Translations under genes and position numbers: made by a program
Assembly (NCBI GenBank): GCA_902478825.1
Contig: CABSMK010000031.1
Span: 1-14,199 of the forward strand
Direction of reading: 5' to 3'
DNA: 14,199 bases
From: an uncultured Collinsella sp.
GTDB lineage: Bacteria; Actinomycetota; Coriobacteriia; Coriobacteriales; Coriobacteriaceae
The notes under the pieces: generated by a model
Told to the model about the DNA's origin: nothing
The model's input: only the letters and a program-made list of their open reading frames with translations
Database searches by the model: none
Shown here: one piece after another, positions 6,105 to 13,172 of the stretch
How positions within the stretch are numbered: the first letter of the stretch is position 1
How the letters are laid out: each line of letters opens with the position of its first letter

Positions 6105-6554
6105 TTACGAACGAGCAGGAACCTTAAGATGCGCACCGGCGGCGAGCGAACCATGCTCCAGATGATTGACGTTACGGATCATGTCGGAAGTCTCTTGCGT
6201 GGAAAGGCCTTCGATTGGATATTCCTCGGCAAGCGACCAAAGAGAATCACCAGACTGAACGCGAATGGTCTCGTAGGTAACGTTGGAAACGGACTCGGCA
6301 TACGCGGCGTGACGAGCGATAAAGACCGACGTAGCGAGGACAAAGAAGAGCGTAAGCGCAACGGCAACGGCGACAATCGTCGGAACCTTCAGGGCAACGC
6401 GGGCCGGCGCGGCTACAGCCTGCTGATTGCGAGCAGGCTTTACGGTCAAAGGCTGAAAGCCGGAGCGGCCACCCTGAACAACCGTAAAAGTGTATTCTGC
6501 AGGCGTCTCGAGCTTAAGGGCGAGGTTTCCCTGGACCATATTCGTTGCGTTCAT
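6105..6554 (-). CDS. Membrane-anchored LysM protein, predicted SOS cell-division inhibitor (YneA/ChiZ/DivS type)
   Basis: The protein is about 149 aa. A cytoplasmic N-terminal region of roughly 55 residues is followed by a hydrophobic segment (57-80, VPTIVAVAVALTLFFVLATS) and an extracytoplasmic LysM domain (about 96-146, starting ETIRVQSGDSLWSLAEEY and ending LKVP). LysM binds peptidoglycan. Small TM-LysM proteins encoded divergently from lexA (YneA in Bacillus, ChiZ/Rv2719c in Mycobacterium, DivS in Corynebacterium) delay septation during the SOS response. Same place, size and topology support the same role here, though sequence identity to them was not measured. The second of two tandem ATGs (6554) is preferred, because AGGAG is 6 nt before it and only 3 nt before the first (6557). 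SOS boxes lie in its promoter. Confidence 0.85.
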   Translation of the reverse strand: MNATNMVQGNLALKLETPAEYTFTVVQGGRSGFQPLTVKPARNQQAVAAPARVALKVPTIVAVAVALTLFFVLATSVFIARHAAYAESVSNVTYETIRVQSGDSLWSLAEEYPIEGLSTQETSDMIRNVNHLEHGSLAAGAHLKVPARS

Positions 6555-6624
6555 CATGTTCTCCTCTCGCGTATTTTGCTGAGAACAGTTTTATCAAGCC
6601 GCGCGGACAAAAATGTCTAGCGCG

Positions 6625-6694
6625 AGAACGAATGTTCGGTTATTATTATCTTCGAACAGTTGTTCCTGTCAAGCAAAATTCGAACATTTGTTTG
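6625..6694. promoter_or_regulatory. Three LexA operators (SOS boxes) between lexA and the LysM gene
   Basis: Three matches to the Gram-positive SOS box CGAAC-N4-GTTCG are seen: AGAACGAATGTTCG (6625-6638), CGAACAGTTGTTCC (6653-6666) and CGAACATTTGTTTG (6681-6694). They start exactly 28 bp apart. Box 2 lies within the spacer of the LysM gene promoter and box 1 over its expected start point. Box 3 ends 23 bp before the lexA ATG. LexA should therefore repress both directions. Confidence 0.9.
6645..6672 (-). promoter_or_regulatory. SOS promoter of the LysM-nrdR-dut operon
   Basis: On the minus strand a perfect -35 TTGACA (6672-6667) and GATAAT (6650-6645, five of six consensus bases) are separated by 16 bp. 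The spacer is filled by SOS box 2. The predicted start is near 6638, inside box 1. A matching lexA promoter on the plus strand is less clear; TATTAT at 6641-6646 is a possible -10 without a good -35. Confidence 0.7.
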
Positions 6695-6717
6695 ACATGG
6701 GTAGAGAGGATGCCCTG

Positions 6718-7362
6718 ATGGCTCGCAAAATTACCAAGCGTCAGCAGCAAATTTACGACTTCATCAAGGAATATCAGCAGGAGAAGGGTTATCCGCCCAG
6801 CGTGCGCGAGATGGCTTCTGCCGTGGGCCTATCCTCTCCCAGCACCGTGCACGCCCATCTCTCTGCCCTGGAGGCGCGCGGGCTACTCAAGCGCGATGCC
6901 ACCAAACCGCGCGCCCTGGAACTCTTTAACGAGGACGGTTCCTCTGTCTCAATTTCTAAATCTGACGAGCCCACCGCACCTCGCGGAACGGTCTCGCTAC
7001 CGCTCGTTGGTCGCGTCGCGGCTGGGATTCCCATTCTGGCCGAGCAGAATATCGAAGACACTTTTACTATCCCGACCGAAATCGCCACTGATCAGGGTTC
7101 CTTTATCCTTGAGGTGCATGGGAGCTCAATGATCAATGTCGGCATCTTCAATGGCGATTACATCATCGTCCGTGAACAAAAGAGTGCCATGAACGGCGAA
7201 ATTGTCGTGGCCATGATTGATGGTTCAGCGACCGTCAAGACGTTCTACAAGGAGCAGGGACGCGTACGCCTGCAGCCCGAGAATGACACCATGGAGCCTA
7301 TCTATGCAACGAATCCCATCATCTTGGGCAAAGTCGTCGGCTTAATGCGCCGGTTCTCGTAA
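6718..7362 (+). CDS. lexA: LexA repressor, SOS regulator with self-cleaving domain
   Basis: This 214-aa protein has an N-terminal winged helix-turn-helix (residues 1-70; ITKRQQQIYDFI, GYPPSVREMASAVGLSSPST). A C-terminal S24 peptidase domain has the cleavage site Ala102-Gly103 (GRVAAGIP), catalytic Ser137 (HGSSM) and Lys174 (ATVK). Bound to RecA filaments after DNA damage it cuts itself, releasing SOS promoters. Everything needed is intact. The ATG at 6718 has AGAGGA 7 bp upstream. An in-frame ATG at 6697 would add seven residues but starts just 3 bp after SOS box 3 and lacks a ribosome binding site. Three SOS boxes upstream indicate autoregulation. The stop codon overlaps the start of the next gene by one base. 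Confidence 0.97.
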   Translation: MARKITKRQQQIYDFIKEYQQEKGYPPSVREMASAVGLSSPSTVHAHLSALEARGLLKRDATKPRALELFNEDGSSVSISKSDEPTAPRGTVSLPLVGRVAAGIPILAEQNIEDTFTIPTEIATDQGSFILEVHGSSMINVGIFNGDYIIVREQKSAMNGEIVVAMIDGSATVKTFYKEQGRVRLQPENDTMEPIYATNPIILGKVVGLMRRFS

Positions 7363-8066
7363 TGCAAAAACGCATCACCATCTTTGATACCGTCCGCGGG
7401 TTTACGATGATTTCAATGGCAGGTTTTCACGCTTGCTACGATCTCGCCTACCTGTACGACTGGGATATGCCCTGGTTTACCCAGACCGTCTTTCAAGACA
7501 TCTGGCGCGCCAGCATCAGCTGGGTATTTTTGTTTATCGCGGGTTGGATGTGCACCCTTTCGCGCAACAATATCAAACGTGCCGCCAAATACGCCTTAGC
7601 AGCACTCGTCGTCTGGCTGGCAACAACACTTGTCTCAGTCGACGATTCGGTTAATTTTGGCATCATCTACTGCATGGCCGCATGTACCGGCATCGTGGCG
7701 TTGACCGATCCCGTCCTTAAGAAGATATCGGCGAGATGGGGCATGTCCCTATGCCTTGTGTTGTTCGCCCTCACCTGGAGTATCCCCAAAACGATCTACC
7801 CTGTCCCCTACCTGGCGTGGCTGGGATTTCCGAGCCTTGGGTTTGTTTCAGGTGATTACTACCCCATCATCCCGTTTATCTTTATGTATCTTGCAGGATA
7901 CTTCGCCGCACATATAGCGCAGGGAATCGATAAGACCGCCCTAAGCTGGGCCTACGCCAACCCCCTGCCGGCACTCGCCAGCCTTGGACGTCATGCACTC
8001 CCCTTTTATCTGCTGCATCAACCCATTATTCTGGGCTTTTTGGAGCTCGTCTACTCGGTGCGATAA
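7362..8066 (+). CDS. Membrane acyltransferase-like protein, DUF1624/heparan-alpha-glucosaminide N-acetyltransferase (HGSNAT) catalytic family
   Basis: This 234-aa integral membrane protein has about six or seven hydrophobic segments. It opens with RITIFDTVRGFTMISMAGFH, the R...D..RG...H pattern of the DUF1624/HGSNAT group. Members move acyl groups across membranes to sugars or glycolipids; the substrate in bacteria is mostly unknown. A conserved-looking LPFYLLHQPII motif near the C-terminus is shared with acyltransferase-3-like families. Its ATG overlaps the lexA TAA (TAATG) and has no good ribosome binding site of its own, so it should be translated by reinitiation and be SOS-induced with lexA. 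The 3' end overlaps hflX on the other strand by 16 bp. A role in envelope change during stress is only a guess. Confidence 0.75.
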   Translation: MQKRITIFDTVRGFTMISMAGFHACYDLAYLYDWDMPWFTQTVFQDIWRASISWVFLFIAGWMCTLSRNNIKRAAKYALAALVVWLATTLVSVDDSVNFGIIYCMAACTGIVALTDPVLKKISARWGMSLCLVLFALTWSIPKTIYPVPYLAWLGFPSLGFVSGDYYPIIPFIFMYLAGYFAAHIAQGIDKTALSWAYANPLPALASLGRHALPFYLLHQPIILGFLELVYSVR

Positions 8067-9340
8067 CGCTTGAGCCGCGGCGCGATACGGGCCGGCAGCT
8101 TCGCCACAATACGAACGCCGTCCTCAAGATATTCCTCGTGCAAAAGGGTTCCCTGCTCATGCACCAGCGTGATGAGGGCGCCCTCGCGATACGGGATATC
8201 AGCAGAGAGCAACACATCGGTAGCAGCCGCCTCACGAGCAATACGGTCGACGAAATCGTCGAGTCCCTCGCCCGTCTGGGCCGAGAACAGCACGGCCTCG
8301 GGATAGCGACGACGGAAGCTCAGACGATCAACGCTATCGAGAAGATCGATTTTATTGAATACGGTCAGCGTTAAACGCTCTCCAGCGCCGATCTCATCAA
8401 GAACGCGGTCGACAGCCTCAAGCTGCCGCCCATAGTCCTCGTCAGACGCATCTACGACTTTGAGAATTAGATCGGCACCCAACACCTCGGACAGCGTCGA
8501 TTTGAAGGCATCGACCAGACCATGCGGCAGCTTTTGAATAAAGCCGACGGTATCAGTAATCGTCATGCCGCGACCGCCGGGCAGGCGATACGAACGCGTC
8601 GTCGGGTCGAGCGTAGCAAACAGCTTGTCCTGCGAAAGTACCGTAGAGCCGGTCAGGCGATTGAGCAACGTCGATTTACCGGCATTGGTATAACCGGCTA
8701 ACGCGACGCGAAACGCCGGTGACTCAATGCGGCTCTTGGACTGGACATCGCGACGCTGTTCAACCTGCTTGAGCTCACGACGAAGCGCGGCAATCTTATT
8801 GCGAATCAAGCGACGGTCAACCTCGAGCTGGCTTTCACCCTGGCCAAAGCGCGAACCAATGCCGCCGCGCGTCTGCTCCTTGGCAAGATGGCTCCACATG
8901 CCACGCAGACGAGGCAACAGATATTGAAGCTGCGCCAGCTGCACCTGTAGACGACCCTCGCGCGTCTGGGCATGCAGGCCGAAAATATCAAGAATGAGCG
9001 CCGTGCGATCGATGATCTTAACCGGTTCGCCCACGGCCTTCTCCAGATAGGACTGCTGTGAAGACGTCAGATCGTCGTCAAAAATAACGACATCGGCATC
9101 CATGCGATGCACTAAGCCGCACAGCTCTTCAACCTTGCCGGAACCGATAAACGATTTAGGATAGGGTTTAACCAGTCGCTGCGACAAACGAGCAACACAC
9201 CGGGCGCCAGCCGTGTGCGCCAGGCGCTCAAGCTCATCGAGCGAGCGATCGAGCGGCCACGCATTGTCGCGCCACTCGACGCCGACAAGAATGGCACGCT
9301 CAGGCTCGGGTGCTGTGGGAACGAGGGGAAACCGGGCCAT
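8051..9340 (-). CDS. hflX: GTPase HflX, ribosome-splitting factor
   Basis: This 429-aa protein has the HflX N-terminal domain (about 15-130, with PYPKSFIGSGKVEEL), a helical linker rich in Arg/Gln (130-205; GGIGSRFGQGESQLEVDRR) and a GTPase domain. The GTPase domain carries G1 GYTNAGKST (216-224), G3 DTVG (263-266), G4 NKID (329-332) and G5 SAQTGEG (353-359). HflX binds 70S/50S ribosomes and splits stalled ribosomes, for example after heat stress or antibiotics. Length and motifs are complete. Its ATG shares one base with the miaA stop (TGATG), matching the common miaA-hflX linkage; hfq, found between them in many bacteria, is absent. It is last in the minus-strand operon, and its final codons overlap the converging acyltransferase gene. 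Confidence 0.96.
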   Translation of the reverse strand: MARFPLVPTAPEPERAILVGVEWRDNAWPLDRSLDELERLAHTAGARCVARLSQRLVKPYPKSFIGSGKVEELCGLVHRMDADVVIFDDDLTSSQQSYLEKAVGEPVKIIDRTALILDIFGLHAQTREGRLQVQLAQLQYLLPRLRGMWSHLAKEQTRGGIGSRFGQGESQLEVDRRLIRNKIAALRRELKQVEQRRDVQSKSRIESPAFRVALAGYTNAGKSTLLNRLTGSTVLSQDKLFATLDPTTRSYRLPGGRGMTITDTVGFIQKLPHGLVDAFKSTLSEVLGADLILKVVDASDEDYGRQLEAVDRVLDEIGAGERLTLTVFNKIDLLDSVDRLSFRRRYPEAVLFSAQTGEGLDDFVDRIAREAAATDVLLSADIPYREGALITLVHEQGTLLHEEYLEDGVRIVAKLPARIAPRLKRYRTE

Positions 9341-10278
9341 CAGGCAGCCTCGATGCGATGCAAGATATCCTCAACGACCTCATCGACCGTATATTCGTCC
9401 ATATCGAACCACACAATACGATCGTCGCGCTTAAACCACGAAAGCTGACGCTTGGCATAGCGACGCGAACGCATCTTAATGAGTTCACGAGCCTCATCCA
9501 TAGTCATCACACCGTTAAAAGCATCAATGATTTCTTTGTAGCCAATCGCCTGCATCGAAGTGAGCGCATCTTCAAGCCCCTGGTCCATAAGGCCACGGAC
9601 CTCATCAACAAGACCCTGCTCAAACATGAGGTCAACGCGCAGGTTAATGCGCTCGTAAAGCAGCTCACGATTGCGTGTCAAGCCAAACCACAAGGCATGA
9701 TAATGCTCACATGGAACACTAAACTGTGACTTTTGCTGCGCGTAGGAAACGCCGTCATCATGCATTTCGAGCGCACGAATCACGCGGCGCACATTATGAG
9801 GATGAATGACCGCGGCAGACTCAGGATCGCGCTCGGCAAGCAGCTTATGCAGCGCTTCCTCACCAATGCGCTCGGCAAGTTCCTGATAACCCGCACGGCG
9901 ATCGTCCTCAAGTTCTCCCGAGGGAAAATCCATCTCATCGAGGGCGGCCTTGAGATACAGGCCCGTACCCCCGCAAAACACCGGAAGACGTCCAGACCCG
10001 AGCAGGCGCTCAACATGCGCGCGAGCGTCTGCCTGGTAAAGCGCCGCAGAGTACGCGACGCCCGGCTCTACGATGTCAACGAGACGCAGAGGCGCCGTAC
10101 ACTCATCGGGCGTCATCTTTGCGGTGCCGATATCCATACCGCGATAGATTTGCATCGCATCGCACGACAGCACTTCAGACGAAAGGCGAGCGGCCAAACG
10201 GTCAGCGACGTCACTTTTACCAACCGCCGTCGGACCGACGATCGCAACGGCGGAAAGACCTGCCCCGGGAGAAATCAT
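9340..10278 (-). CDS. miaA: tRNA dimethylallyltransferase MiaA
   Basis: This 312-aa enzyme transfers a dimethylallyl group to N6 of A37 in tRNAs reading UNN codons (i6A). Features seen are the P-loop GPTAVGKSD (15-23), SCDAMQIYRGMDIGTAK (38-54) for tRNA base handling, the GGTGLYLKA loop (103-111), QAIGYKE, and RRYAKRQLSWF near the C-terminus. Length is standard. It lies directly after miaB, whose TAA shares one base with the miaA ATG. The two enzymes act in sequence on the same nucleotide (MiaA first, MiaB second), so a shared transcript makes sense. No separate ribosome binding site is obvious, so translation may depend on miaB. Confidence 0.97.
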   Translation of the reverse strand: MISPGAGLSAVAIVGPTAVGKSDVADRLAARLSSEVLSCDAMQIYRGMDIGTAKMTPDECTAPLRLVDIVEPGVAYSAALYQADARAHVERLLGSGRLPVFCGGTGLYLKAALDEMDFPSGELEDDRRAGYQELAERIGEEALHKLLAERDPESAAVIHPHNVRRVIRALEMHDDGVSYAQQKSQFSVPCEHYHALWFGLTRNRELLYERINLRVDLMFEQGLVDEVRGLMDQGLEDALTSMQAIGYKEIIDAFNGVMTMDEARELIKMRSRRYAKRQLSWFKRDDRIVWFDMDEYTVDEVVEDILHRIEAA

Positions 10279-11648
10279 TAGCGCGGCTCACCCACAACGG
10301 AGCCTGACAAATACCACGTCTTAGCAACGTCGACGTCAACATCAACGATCTTACCGACAAGCTGGTCGATGCTATATCCCTCGGGAATGGGCGCATGAAC
10401 GGTCTGATTCTTGGGGCTCTTGCCCAGCAGCACCGCATCGTTCTTTTTACTCGTACCCTCAATGAGCGCCGGCACCACGGTATGGAGCTCACCCTGGTTG
10501 TACTCGTGCGCTGTCGTCTCGATAACCTTGACCAGACGGTTAAAGCGCTCAAGGATGACCTCGTGCGGTGTGGGATCATCAATCTCGGCGGCCGGGGTAC
10601 CAGCGCGCTTGGAGTAGATGAAGGTATAGGCCTGGGCATAGCGGACCGTCTCGGCAAGCGAGAGCGTCTGCTCAAAGTCTTCTTCAGTCTCGCCTGGGAA
10701 GCCAACGATAATGTCGGTCGAGAGCGCGATATCGGGCATACGGTTGCGAATGCGATCGACCAGGCCCAAATAGTCCTCACGTGTATAACGGCGATTCATC
10801 TCTTTGAGGATCCGCGTCGAACCTGACTGGACGGCCAAGTGCAGCTGCGGCATAACGGCAGGCGTCTCGGCCATGGCGTCGATGGTCTCGGGCAACAGGT
10901 CCTTGGGATGCGAAGACGTAAAGAAGATGCGCTCCACACCCGTATCGCCCACGGCACGCAGCAGATCGGCAAAACGCGGCTTGCCAAACAGATCGCGACC
11001 ATATGAGTTAACGTTTTGGCCCAGCAGCGTAATCTCACGCACGCCCTGGCGCACCAAACCGGTCACCTCGTCGACAATCTCCTCGAAGGGGCGGCTCTTT
11101 TCGCGACCGCGCACGTACGGCACGATGCAATAGGTGCAGAAATTATTGCAGCCCGTCATGATGGGCACCCAAGCGTGATACTGGGTCTCTCGATGCCACG
11201 GCATGCTCATGGCATCCGTATCCTCATGCTCATTGGTGCGGATATGACGCTTGCCGTCAAGGAACGCCTCGGCAATGAGCTCGGCCACATGTGCGATAGA
11301 ATGCGTGCCAAAGATGACATTGACGTTATCGACGTTGGTGAGCAGTCCCTCGCCATCACGCTGCGCGATGCAGCCGCCCACGGCAACCACACGCTTGCCC
11401 GAAGGCGAAGGCGGCAGGCTTTTGCAGGAATTGCACTGACCGTACAGGCGAGTATCGGCGGCCTCGCGCACGCAGCATGTCATGAAGACAACGATATCGG
11501 CATGCTCAAGATCGAGCGCCATGAGGCAACCATACGAATCGAGCAGACCGCTCACGCGCTCAGAGTCGTGCTGATTCATCTGGCAGCCAAAGGTGCGGAT
11601 AAAGTAGGTTTTACCGGCAAGAATATCGCGTACGGAACGCTGATCCAT
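10278..11648 (-). CDS. miaB: tRNA-2-methylthio-N6-dimethylallyladenosine synthase MiaB
   Basis: This is a radical-SAM methylthiotransferase of about 456 aa that turns i6A37 into ms2i6A37. Numbered from the upstream ATG (two residues longer), the N-terminal MTTase domain has the three cluster cysteines Cys24 (TFGCQMN), Cys60 (MTCCVRE) and Cys95 (GGCIAQ). The radical SAM site is C169-x3-C173-x2-C176 in GCNNFCTYC. The TRAM domain fills the last 65 residues or so. AGGA lies 9 nt before the ATG at 11648 but only 3 nt before the ATG at 11654, so the shorter start is chosen, with little at stake. It follows spoVS by about 45 bp and overlaps miaA by one base. Confidence 0.96.
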   Translation of the reverse strand: MDQRSVRDILAGKTYFIRTFGCQMNQHDSERVSGLLDSYGCLMALDLEHADIVVFMTCCVREAADTRLYGQCNSCKSLPPSPSGKRVVAVGGCIAQRDGEGLLTNVDNVNVIFGTHSIAHVAELIAEAFLDGKRHIRTNEHEDTDAMSMPWHRETQYHAWVPIMTGCNNFCTYCIVPYVRGREKSRPFEEIVDEVTGLVRQGVREITLLGQNVNSYGRDLFGKPRFADLLRAVGDTGVERIFFTSSHPKDLLPETIDAMAETPAVMPQLHLAVQSGSTRILKEMNRRYTREDYLGLVDRIRNRMPDIALSTDIIVGFPGETEEDFEQTLSLAETVRYAQAYTFIYSKRAGTPAAEIDDPTPHEVILERFNRLVKVIETTAHEYNQGELHTVVPALIEGTSKKNDAVLLGKSPKNQTVHAPIPEGYSIDQLVGKIVDVDVDVAKTWYLSGSVVGEPR

Positions 11649-11693
11649 GTGCATAAGTCCTAACGTTGGGGAGCGAAACGAGGCTAGCAGAAG

Positions 11694-12011
11694 CTATGCC
11701 ACAGGCTTAACATCATCCATGACGACGTTATCCATAGCAGCTCGATTGATCTGGTGAACGTAGATAGAAAGGCGGATGGCCGTGCGCGACTCCCCGTTAA
11801 TGAGAATGTCGGAGAACACGGGCGCGCAGGAAATATCAAAACCGGTTGGGATCAAAAAACCGCGCGCGATGGCAACGGCCTTAATGGCCTGGTTGACAGC
11901 ACCGGCGCCGACACACTGGATGTTGACGGGTACACCATCCTTGACCATGCCGGCGATGGCGCCGGCAACGGACGCGGGCGATGATTTGCTTGATACCTTC
12001 AGGCAATCCAT
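11694..12011 (-). CDS. spoVS: Stage V sporulation protein S (SpoVS) family protein
   Basis: This 105-aa protein matches SpoVS strongly: MDCLKVSSKSSPASVAGAIA at the start, VGAGAVNQAIKAVAIARGF in the middle and FSDILINGESRTAIRL toward the end. SpoVS has an Alba-like fold and is thought to bind nucleic acid. It is known from Bacillus sporulation but also occurs in many non-sporulating bacteria. Family members are usually near 86 aa. This one carries a tail of about 20 extra residues (from HQINRAAMDN) rich in Met, Val and Asp. The ATG at 12011 has GGAG 7 nt upstream; the frame is open 25 codons further, but that includes the intergenic hairpin. It lies between a GHKL ATPase gene and miaB, in the rny neighbourhood as in Bacillus. 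Confidence 0.93.
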   Translation of the reverse strand: MDCLKVSSKSSPASVAGAIAGMVKDGVPVNIQCVGAGAVNQAIKAVAIARGFLIPTGFDISCAPVFSDILINGESRTAIRLSIYVHQINRAAMDNVVMDDVKPVA

Positions 12012-12085
12012 GAAGAAACTCCTGCGTTTAAAAGTACGTTTTAACTGCAATAACTGTATCGTACCGAGTGGACTCGGTAAAGGCA
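12012..12085 (-). promoter_or_regulatory. Spacer between the GHKL ATPase gene and spoVS with hairpin and palindrome
   Basis: TACCGAG (12062-12068) pairs with CTCGGTA (12073-12079) around TGGA. This is a small stem just past the ATPase stop, without a U-run, so at most a weak attenuator or processing site. Next, TTAAAA-GTACG-TTTTAA (12028-12044) is an AT-rich palindrome before the spoVS SD. No clear promoter was found. Confidence 0.4.
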
Positions 12086-13171
12086 CTATTCCTCTTTGGC
12101 AAGATCGAAGGTCACAGTGATTCGATCACGCGAAACACGAATCTTTGGGTCACCGCAAAGGTTGAGATAGTACCGGGCGGCAAGGTCATTAAAGTCACGC
12201 TCCACAGCACGCGAAAACTGTGCCATGTCATCCTTGGCAATACGTAGCCCGCGACGATCCTTTGCAAGATCGACAGGAGCCGGCGCATGCGAGGACGAAT
12301 CACGCTCGCGCAGCAGACGCGCGGTCACACCGCGAACGGGCTTAATCTGCCCTGCCAAAATGCGATGTGCCGTGCGCTCGGACATCTCAAGACCCAAACC
12401 CGAGCAGATACGGATAAAGTCCTCGGCATCAGAGGCAAGGCCTAAACGATCGACAACCGGAAGCTCGCTCTCGTCATCAATAAACAGGAGACGAGACGTA
12501 TCGAGCCGACTTGACGCCTGAGCATAAAGGGTCGCGGCAATCTCAGACGGAGAACCAAGATAGACATCGCAACCACGCAGCTCCTCGAGCGCAAACTCAC
12601 AGGCAGCGCGAATAATATTATGCGGGCCGCGAGCACAGACATAACGTCCGTCCTCATCCTTGACGGCCTGGGGCCAGCTGGACTGATCGGCACGCTCACT
12701 GAGGCGGTCGGCTGCAACGCTCACCTTAAAGGCTGAACCAAGATCGACGCCGGACGTGACCACACGGGCCTCGTCGGTGTTCTGCTTGATCGAAAACAAT
12801 GCCATGCCACGACCGTGAACGCCCCAACGGTCCATCTTCATGCTCTCGAGCTTGGAGGTAACGCGGGCATCGAAGATTCGCTCTTGCATATCCTGCGGAA
12901 CGCCCGAACCGTTATCCAGAAAGACAAGCGTGCGGACGCCATCTTCCTTGGTCATAGCGAGATAGACTTTGTCGGCGCCAGCATCGCGAGCATTACGGAG
13001 CATTTCAATGACGATATCCTCGACATGCTGAATGTCGTGCTTTGCCTGGCGCCTCTCGGCCTCCGAAACGCGGAGGCGGACATAACCCTCGCCAAGGTTC
13101 TCCTCGACGCGAAGGTTGCCCTCCCCCGACATCGACGCGATAAATGAGATGAGCTCGTTCGCGTCGCTCAT
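12086..13171 (-). CDS. Stand-alone GHKL (Bergerat-fold) ATPase, function unknown
   Basis: This 361-aa soluble protein has an N-terminal GHKL ATP-binding domain. The N box is EMLRNARDAGADKVY (Glu56, Asn60), the G1 box DNGSGVP (86-92) and the G2 box GVHGRGMAL (117-125). The pattern is closer to MutL/Hsp90-type ATPases than to sensor kinases: no dimerisation histidine, sensor domain or membrane segment is seen. The C-terminal half (about 245-361) is basic. It includes a stretch around 259-290 (LEMSERTAHRILAGQIKPVR) that might be a helix-turn-helix, although this is uncertain. The ATG is 1 bp after the rny stop (TAACATG) with no SD, which implies coupled translation. In Bacillus this position, between rny and spoVS, is taken by the unrelated phosphodiesterase gene ymdB. 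A role with RNase Y or SpoVS is suggested only by position. Confidence 0.8.
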   Translation of the reverse strand: MSDANELISFIASMSGEGNLRVEENLGEGYVRLRVSEAERRQAKHDIQHVEDIVIEMLRNARDAGADKVYLAMTKEDGVRTLVFLDNGSGVPQDMQERIFDARVTSKLESMKMDRWGVHGRGMALFSIKQNTDEARVVTSGVDLGSAFKVSVAADRLSERADQSSWPQAVKDEDGRYVCARGPHNIIRAACEFALEELRGCDVYLGSPSEIAATLYAQASSRLDTSRLLFIDDESELPVVDRLGLASDAEDFIRICSGLGLEMSERTAHRILAGQIKPVRGVTARLLRERDSSSHAPAPVDLAKDRRGLRIAKDDMAQFSRAVERDFNDLAARYYLNLCGDPKIRVSRDRITVTFDLAKEE

Positions 13172-13172
13172 G

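Noticed and set aside
6613..6717. Longer LexA starting upstream (6613 or 6697)
   Set aside because: It would run through the SOS boxes or start right after one; LexA families begin at the sequence encoded from 6718, which has a proper SD.
9733..10281. 182-codon open frame on plus opposite miaA
   Set aside because: Antisense of miaA with an Arg/His-rich nonsense-like composition; no supporting signals.
11016..11663. 215-codon open frame on plus opposite miaB
   Set aside because: Shadow of miaB codon bias; no SD, no recognisable domain, and the opposite strand is a complete known gene.
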